Positions 21,175 to 33,265 of a stretch of DNA of 64,000 nucleotides are shown here, one piece after another. Every line of letters begins with the position of its first letter. The first letter of the stretch is position 1. The notes under the pieces are model-generated. The model saw only the letters and a program-made list of their open reading frames with translations. It was not told the origin of the DNA and searched no databases. This stretch comes from Macrolepiota albuminosa. Taxonomy: Eukaryota > Basidiomycota > Agaricomycetes > Agaricales > Agaricaceae. The position numbers were made by a program, and so were the translations under genes. Location: the NCBI GenBank assembly GCA_027475525.1, contig JAMWFC010000049.1, forward strand, positions 6,308,947 to 6,372,946. Reading direction: 5' to 3'.

Positions 21175-22183
21175 TTAATATCTCGCCACCGCAGCAACTT
21201 CATCGATCTCTCCATCCTCCAATACCAAACGATCGTCATCAAGCGGCAGCGGGTGTGTATTTGCCTCTATGGTAAGTTCATTATGTATGGATGGTCGTCG
21301 CTCATCATCAATGTGGCTAGCGCGTTCGGATGACCGGAGAATGAACGCGAGCGGCGTAATTGCTGTTTCCGAAGATACGCCGGAGTTGGTTTCGCACCGA
21401 GATGGTGACATGAGACCCCAGGTAACTGAGCCTGCGATGAGGAAGGAATGATTCGAGGACGAGGGGAGATAAGGGAGACCGAAGAAGATTTGAAGATGCC
21501 CAGAGTACGAAGGTTGCATAGTATCGCGAAGAGGGATTTTCTGGCGAGGCTCGATGTGCGATGCTGGGCGCGGAATTCCCTTTGTATGATACCGCTGGGA
21601 AGAGGTGCGAAACTGTGCGTCGGATAGAGCGCCAAACACGTTTTTTTTTCTTTGGGAAATTCAGGCAGGTCCTTGCTCAAGCGCAAAGGGTCTATCCCAT
21701 ATAGACACTGAGGTTTGGTTTCCTGGACACAATGGCGGGTACATGGTTCAATGTTGGACAAACGGAGGTGGTATCGCATGAGATGTCCGAGGATTTTGGA
21801 GGAGCAGCGGCGTGCGGTAGAACATACAGAGGACACGGGAGAAGTACATCGTTCGATAGGCTATCCGATCTAATACTTCCACCGTTCGACGTGAGGACTG
21901 AGCAAATGTGATCATTGTTCCGTATCTCGGGGCGAGTAGTCCGTTGTTGTGGCTCGTGCGTAGTGAGATACAACCGCTCAGCGTGTTGGTACTCCTGAGG
22001 TGTGCGCAAGAGTTTCTTTGGCGCATAGCAGTCGCCAGCGAGGGTCATTGCGACGGTGGAGATGTCTGAGGAGCAAACCGAGGTATCTGACGATGCCGAA
22101 GAAAACGTCGTTGGCTTGGCAGAGACTGGTGCACTCTCCATCAGAAATGGAGCATCAAAGAAGAGCACGGAGGGCAAGGTCAT
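21175..22183 (-). CDS. Hypothetical serine-rich protein, possibly two exons or frameshifted
   Basis: Minus-strand frames 22183-21692 (MTLPSVLFFDAPFLMES..., serine/threonine/proline-rich) and 21639-21175 (ending in an acidic LPLDDDRLVLEDGEIDEVAA tail) are close and co-directional. Between them is an A-run at about 21643-21651 (on the minus strand), where an indel or intron would join the frames. No domain recognised. It could be a rapidly evolving host gene. Confidence 0.3.
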
Positions 22184-22943
22184 GTTGGTTTCGCATGGAA
22201 TGGTGTGGAGGGAGTTCGTGGCCGATGGTGGTCAGTGGTGTTTTGTATGTCTCTCCTGTCATTGAGCCGGGTGGCAGTAGGTGGCCAGATTGAAAAGGAC
22301 TGCACGATGATTTATATATGGTCAATTATTCGAGCTGTATGCCACCAGCGGACTAGCGCGAAAGATAATTCAGCCAACAAGGTGATTGTCTATGAATAGT
22401 TCCTTCCATGGTGTCAGTACGATCATCCCAAACAGCAAGTTAACGAGAAGCATTAGCTAGAGGGAAGACGATGATCAACTTCATATCGATCAAGGCGCTT
22501 AATAATCGCTATGAAAAACACTTACCAGCCATCCTTCACCTGTGGCTACCACATGTTGGGCCTTGTTAGGCATGGAATATATATGGTAATCCACGCCTAA
22601 GTCGGCGGGTTTTTATCGCTTTCACGCTTCCTCCAATAATTCACTACTAATGTATCACTCAGGTGACCGGCCATTGCTACCGGTGGTGCCGAAGCCATCA
22701 GGCACGTTGTCAACAGCATCATTGATCGTTGATGTATGACCGACGTCGCATCACATATGTCGGGACTACCCGGAGATCATGCCGACGACTGATCCGCCCT
22801 TTGCTCGCTGTTCCGCACAATGAGCTCACTCCCCCGCTCAAAATTTATGGAAAAATTTTGGAAAAAATAAGTTGAACTACAGGGAGCATTATATAGAATA
22901 TTAATACAAATTTTCACCGTTATAGACAAATGAAGAGCATAAA
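22184..22943. other. Intergenic, no recognised feature
   Basis: About 0.75 kb without a supported gene. I see no terminal inverted repeat marking the end of the adjacent KDZ element. Confidence 0.35.
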
Positions 22944-25900
22944 TTAAATATCAGAAGAAATTTGAAGCACTTTATGTATCTTTTCAGCAAGCTGAGCTTC
23001 ATCGTCTTCGTCGTCACTGCTGTCTTCATCATCATCAGTGCCTTCGATGTCATCCACATCTACTTCCATTACATCTTCTCTCCATAAATTATCAACCCTC
23101 CTACCAGGAACGAGTGAGCCAGTGAAGCCTGGCAAAGCAGCAAGTCTTCGAAGGTGGCAGATGTGAAGCTTATTGAAGCGATGAAGCCATTCCCACTGCT
23201 GGTGGATTTGATGGCCAAGTGATTTGTCCACACTAGCAATGGCATCTCTTCTCTCTTTTAGATAGGCCTCTTCATCTTGTATGTATGTTACAAGCCATTG
23301 TATTTCAATGTTGAGCTGGTCAACCTCTTCATAAGCTTGCTGAATTTTGTAATATTCATCCATCATTATTCGTGCGGCTGGTGCAGCCCAGGGACATTGG
23401 CGTACATCTTCACGTGTATCCGATAACAAGTCAAAGTCGGCAAGAAAGGCGTATTCTACTACAAGATCCCATGAAAGCTCAGGATGTGGCGGGGAAAGGG
23501 CATGAGCAGTGGCATTATATTTGTCAAGTGTGCTCCAAACTGCTTGCGATCAAGTTTTGAGGGTGTTACCAATGTGCTTTCGTAATTTGTATCCTATTTT
23601 TGCAAATGTTAGCTACCAGCTGAAAGAATAAACACCTTGAATGCACCCATTTGCGACATATTCATCTTTGATAATTTGAACATTTGTGAGACCACCAACG
23701 CTTCCAAGTTATCGAGGCATTGCTGATAACGATACTTAGCCGTCATCTCTGCCGCAACATTCCACTCAGGGCTTGCTCTACTCCATTGTGTTGTAATTTC
23801 TAGTTTTGTTTTGAGGCCTTGAACAATTTTGAGGTTTTTTTCATGATTTTCAAGTGCATGCCAACATTTTGTCTCGATAAAATTTGTATAGTCCCGCATG
23901 TTCTGTGTTTCAGGGGTGATCACAAGCCACTTGGATTGTGCCTCATCTAATGCATGTCTGCATCTAGTCTTAGGACCGCACAAGGTGAAAAAGATTCAAC
24001 TCACTGGCTTGCTTCGAGATTTACCAACTTTTGGTAATACTCCATTTGCAATGTCTCCACTAGAGGCTCTCGTGACAGCCCCTCGAGATATGCTTTCTTC
24101 TCCGCCAACCATTGCTTAAAAGTATCAAAGCTTGGCATGCCTTGGTCCTTCATCTGTTTTTCCACCGCAGGCAAGCCACTGATAAGTTTCAGCACTTGCT
24201 GATAATTACTAATAAGAAAGGTGCCTGAAAATTTCAGTCAGTAGAGAAGGGTAAACAAAAGAAGCATGTGTGCTCAGGTTCTGGTAAGTCTCCTGTCAAT
24301 CCATATGTTTGACATATTCTTGAATGATCTGCTTCCGATGAAGACACTCGCATACCGTACAGACAAAGCTAAGGCATTAGATTTCAAAAAGAATCGTTCA
24401 CATCCTTCGAGATCCTCAAGACCAAGGCCTTCAACATATTTTGCAAGGAAGCTGAGTTGACAGCAATGATTATGGGCATGGCTGTGGAAGCTGCCGATGA
24501 GCGATTTATACCCAAGTTCATGCACATGAAGTCCAAGGGGGCTGTTGGCCAGAGTTGCACCAAATTTACAGCCGATATCATAGCCAGCCCCAATTCGTAA
24601 GCCAAATGCCGCCAGCAATTCGTTCACTATGGCCAAGAGATATTTGGCACTGTGGTAAAGAGTGCAGTAAGGGATACACAGATGATCAAGCAAATGAATA
24701 CCTACAGCTCCCCGCTTTGAACCATGTCGGCGATCAATAGGACAAAGCCATGGTGACAGAGAGAGAGGAAGATGCCAGTTTCATCAAAAATTCCCCACAT
24801 CCGTGAAGCCAGCTCATCGTTCATATTTTTCCAGCATTCTTCACAAGCATTGTGTTCTGAATCTGATGTGCCCCCTTCCTACCAAGCAAATCAACAACAA
24901 TTCAATGTGGAAATAAACACGCTGACCAGATTGTTTCCAGTGGGCAACATCTCCTGAAGTGCATCTTTTGCCCATCTATTGACTGCCTCCTTGCTCAAAT
25001 AATAGTCGCCGTTGAGGTCACAATTGTCCTGCAACTCTTTTGAAGCATCCAGTGCCATTTTCTCACCCTCATCTTCAGTGGCAGGGCCTCAACGGATAAA
25101 TCGTTTAAAGGAGTCATTCCCATCCATCGTCACCAGGATTTCGAATGTGAGCTTTTTCTCTCCCTCCAATTTGTAAGTGCATGCAGGGCATGCATGGTGA
25201 AGCCGCCATTTTGGTGTATTTTGTTCAAGAGCAATCTGGACACATCTTTCAGTCTCTTCGTGAATGGATAGATAGATGTCGTAGGCAATAGAAAACTGCT
25301 TGCTCAGGTATGATTGAAATGGCACTCCATGCAAGTCGCATAAACTCTTAATGAAAGGCTGAATGGAGAGGCAGGGGCATTGAAGGTGAGTTGTCTGATA
25401 GAGTTCCACGGTCCGCATAGCAAAAGCAACGTTGGGATGATATGGCGCAGATGGAATGAGACCATGCTCAACCAAGGCAGAAGCAATGGTCACACTATCA
25501 TCAAGCATGGGAACATCGAGGGAATAAGTTTCTGTGAAGCCATCAGAGGTGTGCAACAACATAAAGGCAAACCTACTAAAAAGGTCAACGACTCTGATGG
25601 CTCGAAACTCCTGAACAACTGCATCAGGACCCAAAGCCGCAGCAAGCCTCGCCCCTGAAACTCCACAAACCTTACTCTACTGCAGATATGCATCGACTAT
25701 GGCATCAAGTTGTGTGGCAAAGCCCAGGTTGCGACGAATGATTGCATCTTGACGTGTGCGGTATTTCCTTTGGGTTTGTGGAGACACCTCCTGCAGTAGT
25801 GCCTGAAATTCACCGCCAGCGTGTCTCAAGTTGAGCGTGGCATTGCCGTTGATGACGTGGTTGATGTCAATCCACTCGCAGTCGTAGTCGTGGTCATGCA

Positions 25901-26008
25901 AATCTTCTGGAATATCTTGTATGTTGTCCAGCACACGTTGTTTTGCTTCATTACGCACTTGGAGATTGTGGTGAGCATTTTATACATCTCCACATGACGA
26001 TTACTCAC
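22944..26008 (-). pseudogene. KDZ (Kyakuja-Dileera-Zisupton) transposase, degenerate
   Basis: Minus-strand pieces match the order of basidiomycete KDZ transposases. The N-terminal part has HAGGEFQALLQEV and FATQLDAIVDAYLQ (25850-25680). Next come PYHPNVAFAMRTVELYQ and LCDLHGVPFQSYL (25460-25320), then the conserved HHACPACTYKLEGEKK with FEILVTMDGNDSFKRF (25200-25090). Further on are IGAGYDIGCKFGATLANSP (about 24590), HSHAHNHCCQLSF and YVEGLGLEDLEGCERFF (about 24480-24380). The C-terminal part has coiled-coil IQQAYEEVDQLNIEIQWL and an acidic tail (23350-22944). Frames are broken at several points, so no intact protein remains. KDZ elements are DDE-type DNA transposons abundant in mushroom genomes. 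Confidence 0.85.
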
Positions 26009-27373
26009 CTTGTTGACACTCTCAAACTTCTTTGTTCTGACGCTTCTGAAATGCCTGTATCCCTGTGCAGTTTAACGTCTGGATGCTGGGGCCATGCAAA
26101 GGGCTCTCACAGTAGATTTTGAACTTCCCTTTACTCAACTTTCTTTGTCGAAGCATAAGTCACGTCGGCAAGTTTCACGTGATCACACCTTACTATCTTG
26201 TATTCAGACTGCAGGGTATAAGTTGAGCCATTTTCTTTTAGCTACAGCCTCCTTCTTTGCAGCACACAGGTTTCCTTTAGGAATCACTCCTGGGACCAAG
26301 GAAATTAGCATGCTGCAGAGGTGGAAGCCGTGAGCTCTCAGCAATGCCTTCAAACCTACTAACCGCCCTCCACAGGACTTAACACCACCCTCTTATCAAT
26401 GCGCTCGGTGAGTGCTATGCGCACGCATTTTTTCTGTCTGAACCAGCGATGAAAGAGTTTGAGACGGAAGATCTTGAAGGTTACAAAAATGTGTGTGCGG
26501 CTAAGTCATCAAGGTGGGAAATGGGACTGAATCTGTTGAGTAGAATTGAAGAGTTCAGGAAACCATCTCTTTAAATTTGCAGTACTTTTATACACGTAAG
26601 ATGTAGTAGAGATTCTGTTTGACAAATTCATGAGTGGATGGTTTAATGCAAACACAAACACCTATGTTGATTTGACTGATATTCTGGACTTTTTCGTGTC
26701 AATCTTCTTCTCTACCCCAGGCTATCAGAAAAAGCTGACGCTGTTGAGAGGGTCTATCTTTTCTCTGTCCGTTGACTTGACAATCACGAATCGTATGTTG
26801 GTATATTGATTGTTGCACAACATTTGAGCATGAACACAATGTATTCTTCATGTTTTCAACAAATCTTTGAACTGATAAAATCATCCTACTGACAGCAAAG
26901 ACTCCTCTATAGATTTTATATTAACACCATTCGACCTATGCCTGAGGAGAAACTGCAGGAGGATTCAAATTGCAAATTCTCAAAGAATGGTTTATAGATG
27001 GTTCCTGGGTCTCTTAAAAGCATGGACAAAGCTTTATTTAGTTTTACTGCAAGTTTTGCTAGGTACTGTGATAACATTTGTGAACATTTAACAACAATAA
27101 GATTGTGAAAAAGAGCGGGAAAAAAAGCGTCTAACAAGACTGAACGGAGAGGGATATAGTCAAAGCAGGAAGATCTCGCCTGCCATGTAACTCCATGTGA
27201 AAATCATCGCCACAGATACCAGATCTGTTGTCTGAACAACTGAAGGTTGGGAGTGGGAGCCCAATGCTGCTTCTGCTGCTGTTCTAAAGCTAATGTCAGA
27301 GCAAGTGATGGAATTAGGCTAGAAGTACTAACTGCCCTTGGTAGATGCCAGGCGCAGTGCCGCGTACAACAAC
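26009..27373. other. No recognised gene
   Basis: About 1.35 kb of mixed sequence with only short frames. It may include the 5' end of the KDZ element; I cannot place a boundary. Confidence 0.35.
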
Positions 27374-28326
27374 TCAATAACACTCTTCATCCGAAATTTT
27401 TTTCTGCGCAGAGCGAGTTGCAGAGGATGCACCAGGCCTAAAGTAGAGGTGGAAGGGCCGTGATGCAAAAGGCTGAGTAGATGGGAAAAAGTCGGGGCTG
27501 GAAGGTGAAGATGGGGCGGTACATGTTGGTGAACCACTTGCAGTAGCATCATCCGATAAGTACATGTCCTCGTTGTCTGAACCTAACTGTGCACACTTAG
27601 TGGATGCAAGGGCTCGATGGGCTTGGGCATCACAACATTTTCTAGACTGTATATAGCTCTCATTGCCATCCAAATGCAACACAGGGCTTTGACGAGATGT
27701 TGCAGGAGAACGGGGTGTAGCAGGAGAACGGGGTGTAGCAGGAGAATGGGGTGTAGCAGAAGAATGAGGCGTAGGGTTAGAAAGGTGCCAGCTACCTGAT
27801 GCAATCGAAGGCGGGTCTTGCACCAGAGATACCAGGCCATTTGCACAGGCGTGCTCCCAAGCCTGGACGGCAGCCTCGTAGCTATAGTAGCCCTGAAGCC
27901 AGCCTTTTTTGCCACTAGGCAGTTCGTCAATCTGTGGGGCAGCAGCATGCCTTCATGAAAAAAAGTTATGCAGTGGCAAGTAAAGCATCAAAAATGCATA
28001 CCATGTTTCAAATATGCCCGTCTTACGTCTACAGAATACCACATAGGCTACCTTCTTGCGCCGTGAGGGGTCATTCTGTTTGAAAACAGCAGGCTGTCCA
28101 CGTAAATGTTCTTCCTTAGTGCGCTCAAACGCGTCCTTGATGCTAAGGCTGCTGACATCAGGTACTTGAGGTTTCTTGCTCTTCATGGGGCTGGCGGCTG
28201 CTATGCTGACTGAGTTGCATACGACCATGGCATAAGTCTTTACTTACAGGCTTTTTGGGCAGATGTTGAGCAGCTAAAAGCTGTTGGGCAGGCCTTCCCT
28301 GCTGAAAGGATAAAATGGGTTCATAG
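27374..28326 (-). pseudogene. Gene with RNase H1 N-terminal-like domain, 5' end cut by an LTR
   Basis: Exons on the minus strand: up to about 28247 (ending HLPKKP before GTAAGT), about 28207-28005 (KKVAYVVFCRRKTGIFETW) and 27953-27374. Splicing joins ETW to a frame giving IDELPSGKKGWLQGYYSYEA, which completes the pattern of the RNase H1 N-terminal / viroplasmin-type domain (YVVxxGRxxGIYxTW...G...F.S..EA). After it comes a repeat-rich linker with PATPRSPATPRSP units (about 27710-27770) and a serine/proline tail. An acceptor-like TTATCCTTTCAG lies at about 28305-28294, so the preceding exon has been displaced by the LTR starting at 28327. This domain binds RNA/DNA hybrids in RNase H1; here no RNase H catalytic domain is seen. 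Confidence 0.55.
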
Positions 28327-29052
28327 TGTCAGGTTCCGCTGAGTTGGGGGCTTTCCTGGAAAGCAATGCCCTTATGAGGCGGACTTGATCTACGGATACT
28401 CAGGTGTCTGGAACTCCGGGGCTAGGACTCTGGGGTTCAAGACGCGGACAGGGGTGATCCCGGGAGAGGGGACTTGATCTGGGTTTTGGGTTTCAGGTAG
28501 CTGAGGGTTGGGTGGGAATCAAGTCGTGAACCGGGGGTTCTAAGACGAGACCAGGTTAACAAATTATAAGTCACGAAGTGCATACCAAACTTGAGCACGC
28601 GATTATTCAGGTGTGCCAGTCAAAGCATGCCAGTCAGTGCATACTAGTCAAGCAAAGGGCATGCAACAATTCAAGTTAATATCAAGACTAGCGAATACAA
28701 CGGGGAACTATGCTATAAGTACTACGGGACCAGGTCTTGGAGTTCTGGAGTGTCTGGGATGGGTTCTGGGAGTCATTGAGTAGTGGGCTGGAACTGTATA
28801 CTTGGATCGCACGTGTGGGGCACGCAATCAATTGGCGTGGAGGGAGCTGTGATGTGTGATGCGTGATAGCCAGAAGCGAGTCACGTGATCCAATCATTGA
28901 TTGGGGCTGGTGGCGGCTGATGGCAGCCCTTGATGTGCGTGATGGCGGTGTTGGTAGTCGTGATGGCGGGGCGTGTCCTGTGGGGTCAGAGGGAGGGTGG
29001 ATGGTGTTCTGGGGGTGTCCTGGGGTGGGTCTGGAGGGGAGGGGTTGTGACA
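28327..29052 (-). mobile_element. LTR of gypsy-type element A1
   Basis: 726 bp bounded by TGTCA and TGACA. It is homologous to 62271-62991 and, inverted, to the solo LTR at 104-706. Immediately right of it (29053-29065) is a C-run. In the sense direction this reads as a G-rich polypurine tract directly before the LTR, so this is the 3' LTR of a minus-sense element. A TATA-like segment lies near 28715-28705 in sense. Confidence 0.85.
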
Positions 29053-29179
29053 TCACCCCCCCCTCAGCACTGAGACCCTCCGATGCGTGCGTAGCCGGTG
29101 GTTTGGACCGGGTCCAATTGTGGGATCCGGCGCCTGACTTGCCACATATTAAAAAAAAAATTTACCATCAAACTCAACT

Positions 29180-29313
29180 ATGTCGCGTACGCCAATGCAT
29201 TTCCCGATGCCCCCACATACTAACGAGGTCGCGCCCCTCATGGCCTGGGAAGCCCAGGACGCACGGTACCAAGCTCACCTCGACCGGGAGCGTGTGGTGG
29301 CGCTTGCCCAGCA
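29180..29313 (+). pseudogene. Element A1 antisense gene, first exon (cut by element B)
   Basis: ATG at 29180, 128 bp inside the LTR, opens MSRTPMHFPMPPHTNEV and APLMAWEAQDARY, then RERVVALAQQ. The homologous copy at 63120 has the same frame and then a donor GTGAGT. In A1 the exon is interrupted just before the donor by element B; the donor (GTGAGTGC) reappears at 40614, past the right LTR. The gene runs opposite to the LTR's sense strand. The remainder is at 40612-42144. Confidence 0.75.
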
Positions 29314-29317
29314 ATGT

Positions 29318-30254
29318 TGATGACGCCCAAAGTTTGGTCAGTAACAAATGTAACAATAGTGTTACCGTACCAAGAGTTTGCGTTGGGCATGCTATAAGTG
29401 ATGAGAGGAGTCCTGGGCAGGTCCCAGAGAACGCGTCTGTAAAAATAGGGTAAAGTCAGTAACGAGGTTGGCAAGTGTAAAGCGCTAAGGTAAAGCGCCT
29501 ATGGAAAAAGCGGTAAGTGAACACGGCAATGGTAAGCAGCAAGAGCACGATAAGCTTAGCGAAGTCTAAGCATCGATAATGCCTGCCGTAGTTGCAAGGC
29601 GCGAGTGTGTCAAGTGTTGGCGAGCGTCTGTAACTGCCAATGAGTTCGACGTTGCCGACCGTAAATGAGCTCTTGAGCGTAAGGAAGGCTGAAGTAAGGG
29701 GAGTAGTGAACTCTGGTCTATTGTTTTCTTATCTATGTACAAGTCGGTAAGTACTATATATACTACAAGGAGTTCACCATCGCCAGTGACCAACCATCGC
29801 CAAAGCGCAGTAAACTGGAAAATTTCATAGGGGTAGCTCCAATGGTTTCAGATCCCTACTGTCCTTTCAAGACCCTTGGCGCCACCAGGCAGCAGATTGC
29901 GGTGCTAAACCATCAATCCATCACCCTTCTGCCTGTCAGAACACCTAAGCGACGTTGGGCGCCAAATTGAGACGCTAAGCGGTGTCAGACACCAAGGTCA
30001 AACGCCAAGCTGTCCGTCAGTTTTTGATAGATCATCAGGCTTCTCCCTAAGCGCTGTCGTCAGTGACTGATGCCATCTGTCAGTTGTCATTCTTGCTGCC
30101 GTCGGCACTATCACTGATCGGATCTGCTTCTTGCCGTGCGCGGCCGTCAAATATCGCCAAACTTGGTTAATTAGCGTGCGCTAAGGTATTTTGAGCCTGT
30201 GCCGTGTTGCCGTAGCCTGCCGTTGATGCGCTGATCCTGTATAGGGTCCTATCA
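29318..30254 (-). repeat. 3' LTR of element B
   Basis: Pairs with 39675-40611, both 937 bp. In sense it starts TGATAGGACC and ends GCGTCATCA. The adjacent polypurine tract (sense GGGGAGAGA, 30255-30263) identifies it as the 3' LTR. Confidence 0.93.
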
Positions 30255-30274
30255 TCTCTCCCCAACTGAAAAAT

Positions 30275-30290
30275 TGACTGTCTTCAGTCA
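30275..30290. promoter_or_regulatory. Inverted repeat TGACTG-TCTT-CAGTCA between LTR B and its antisense gene
   Basis: A perfect 6-bp inverted repeat with a 4-nt spacer lies 20 bp inside the LTR and 135 bp upstream of the antisense gene's ATG. Element C has GACTG-TCCT-CAGTC at the equivalent place (44414-44427). It may be a regulatory or replication element; function unknown. Confidence 0.4.
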
Positions 30291-30424
30291 CCAAATATGG
30301 TTACCGTTATCGCTTTTGTGACAGGTGGTCCGTGCGTTCTTGAGATTTTGTTTATAGTCCTGGCGCGTGAGTTTGGACTTCGTTTCTTCTCCCCATCTTT
30401 TTCCTGGCGCTCAAAAAATAAAAT

Positions 30425-32840
30425 ATGTCCTTCCGTATTCCAACTCTGCCCCCCGTCCCATCTCGTGAGGCTCAAGATGCCGCCTTCGCCTACATTGACA
30501 AGGCCAACAACTTTATTAGGCGCATCGAGGGTGTGGGCGCGGAGGCGCCTCCAAACTTGGTCGTTGCCGTGATGAAGTTGTTAGAGCGCTGGTACGAAGT
30601 TCGCGTCCTTGGCATCGGCTGGGACAGAGAAATTGAAGTGCGGAAGTGGTGCCGGGCGTGGTACGTCGACAATCGTGGCACCGACTAGTTAGCGCCGTTT
30701 TCTCGTTTTGTAAGTGGTTTTAGTCCTTGCCATGTTGCTAGCTGATTGGTCCCTAGGCGCCTCCTCCCGTCCCGACCATTGAGGATGAATTGGAGGACAT
30801 CCTCTCTGGCACCTTGCCAATGACGGTAAGCGCGCCAGCGCCTGAGTGAGTATCTCTAACTGTGGATTTCTAACTTAGCTGTGGTCTGATCTGTCCCCTC
30901 ATAGTAAGCAAGAGGTATTGGCGCCTCTCGCCAATTTGCAGGTGGACGCCAAGATGGTGGCAATTCGCGAGAGCGTGCTAGAAGAGGCCTCCCATGACGC
31001 CAAGGAGAGAACCAAGGCATTGGAGGAGCGAGAGGTCGCTGGTGAGTCCCTGGTTGCCAGCGAGAAGTTGCCAGTTGCAAGGAGGCAGATGTCTGATGTG
31101 AAGGATTCCCGCGCCGGTAGTGCCCAGAGCCCAGCACTGCCGGCAAGCAAATCGGGCTCTCCAGTCAAGCCTGGCAAGACTTTGAAAAAGAAGGTAAGTT
31201 TGAGGGTTCTTACTGCTGGCGACTTCTGCTTATCCCACTCTCAGTCTTGTAAGGCTGCCGCCCCTTGTTACACGGTAAGTTCATTACGCCAAGGTACCTT
31301 CCCTGCTAACCAAATAGTTGGCAAGCGCCAACGCAAACTTCTTTTAGCGATGCCAAGCTGAAGGGTTTGCTGGTAGCATGACGAGATGAGGCGGTTTTGG
31401 ATGAGGGAATGGAAGCGGAAGTGGTCTTGCCAGAGATGAAGGATAAGAAGACGGCAAGCCTAGCGGCAAGACGGGAGTTCAAGGACTTCCAAGGAGCAGT
31501 AAGTACTATGGCCTTCCTTACCGCTCTTGTTAACATTCTTGCAGTGCGACAAGTGCTGGGCTGACAACGACCCAGAGGGGTGTTGGTACCCCACTGGTGG
31601 CCAGCCCTGCTACCGGTGCGGTACTCTGAAGAGGGCCTGCACTCTGGATGGCGCCAAGAGTCGAGAACGCGGTGGCGCCCCAGACGCGGTAGTGGAGCGC
31701 ACCTTCAAGCACGCCGTCCTTGTTAAGAGGGCTCGGGAGTTTGTTGAAGGAGAGAGGAAGAAGAAGGCCGCAGGAGATGCGGCAACCATCAGCAAGAGTT
31801 CCCTGGCGCTGCTGACGTGTCAAGGGGATGAAAACAAAATGGTCGGTAATTGTGGCGCCGGTGAGCGCCAAGGGACTGCGGTCCCCTTAAAACGACAAGT
31901 CCCTTCGCCTGCCAAGGGGAAGGGCAAGGCCAAACGTGCATGGGTAGAGTCTCCTCCCTCTACCCCTGAAGACGTGGAGATGGAGGAGCTGGAGAAGGCG
32001 CTTGCCGCCAGTCGCCTACCGGTCAGGGATTCGGAGGCTGGGCCAAGTAAGTTGCTTTCTCCCATCTACTTGAGGGGGGTATCTCTGCCGGCTGCCGATG
32101 AGGACGACATGGTTATGGCCCTCCCACCAACGGAAGAGCAGCAGGAGGGGGAACCATCTGCAGTGACAGCAAGGGGAGGGGAAAGCCCTGTGGCGATGGC
32201 AACGACTGCCGGTGACGAGGACGCAGATGGGGAAGACGACGTGGGTGAAGAAACCTTGGTGACACAGCGCCAAGGCGACGGGGAGGAGACATCAGCAAGG
32301 GAGGTAGTGGCAGGAGTTGAGGAAGCGGCAGGAGCTGCCTGGGAGGAGCCTGAGTGGCAGTGGCTACCGCCATATGGTAACGTTGCCCCCTGGGAGGTGT
32401 CAGACCCCGAGGACGTTGCCGGGCTGGAACCAAGGTGCCCCGTAATTGCCAGGATCAATCCTGCTTGGACGCCTCAACCGCAACCGACAGTTACTGGCGA
32501 CGCCTTCCAGTGGCTGGGGCAAGACCTCGTCTACCCAGTCATGGCGCTAAACCCTCGCGACATGTTGGAGCAATATTCGAGGAGGGCGGCAACGATGGCG
32601 ACGTCCATGGAACGGGAACGGGAACGGGAACAGGTGCAGGGCCAGCTCATGGCGCTTCGCTTGCGGTATTCCAACTTGGGCCCCAGCCTGCACGTTCTGC
32701 GAGATTACCAAGATGATTGCCAAGCCGCTATGGATTGGCAAACCGCAAATAACATCTTGCCGGGTGACTTGCTTCCCCTTCGCAAATCCTCCCTGCCAGT
32801 CTCTGACGAGTCTTTGCTGATGGAGGACAATAGCAAGTAA
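30425..32840 (+). pseudogene. Element B antisense gene: Zn2Cys6-like protein
   Basis: Plus-strand gene, opposite to gag-pol. Exons about 30425-30709, 30757-30845, 30905-31193, 31245-31274, 31348-31498 and 31544-32840 have GT...AG introns of 43-73 nt. It starts MSFRIPTLPPVPSREAQDA. The fourth and later exons bring a cysteine cluster, CDKCWADNDPEGC then CYRCGTLKRAC (CX2CX8CX8CX2CX6C), close to the fungal Zn(II)2Cys6 pattern. The first Cys codon is the first codon of the last exon. After it come a basic RKKKA stretch, long acidic low-complexity regions and a helical tail (REREREREQVQGQLMALR). Internal TAG (30686) and TGA (about 31380) codons break the frame, plausibly CAG-to-TAG and CGA-to-TGA. 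Exact joins around 31275-31348 are uncertain. A role as DNA-binding regulator is inferred only. Confidence 0.7.
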
Positions 32841-33265
32841 ACGGACCTTAGCGTAGATAGGCCGTTTTTGTATATATTTTGTTGGCACCCCGTATTTGAT
32901 ATATTTTTGTTGTTTCCCTGCCGAGTGGAGGAATTGAGTCTAGTTTGAGTTGGCGAACCATCACAGGGTAAGTTAAGTAAGGTAACAGGAAGACAAGTGG
33001 TAAGCATTTGTCAAAGTAGGTGCCAGCAAGAAGAGAAGTAGATGTGGGACTTAGACAAATTTTTGAGAAAAGGGAAACGCTCAGTAAATCATCATGGCGA
33101 AAAACCCTTGGCGAGAGTTGCACAATGCGCTAAGCGTTGGCGACACGCTAGCGCTGCGGCTTGATTATGTAAGAAATTGTCTGTTGAATATAGTATAGTA
33201 AGTATCGGCAAGAAAGATAAGTACAGTAAGTAATAGAAAATGAAAGCTTATCAGTATAGTCTTTT

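Noticed and set aside
27700..27780. Possible CRISPR-like or satellite array (repeats of about 18 bp, GTGTAGCAGGAGAACGGG type)
   Set aside because: Units are contiguous, in frame and encode PATPRSP-type repeats of the minus-strand gene; there are no spacers.
29053..29066. C-run as a sequencing artefact
   Set aside because: The same C-rich block occurs at the A2 LTR edge and matches a polypurine tract position on the opposite strand.
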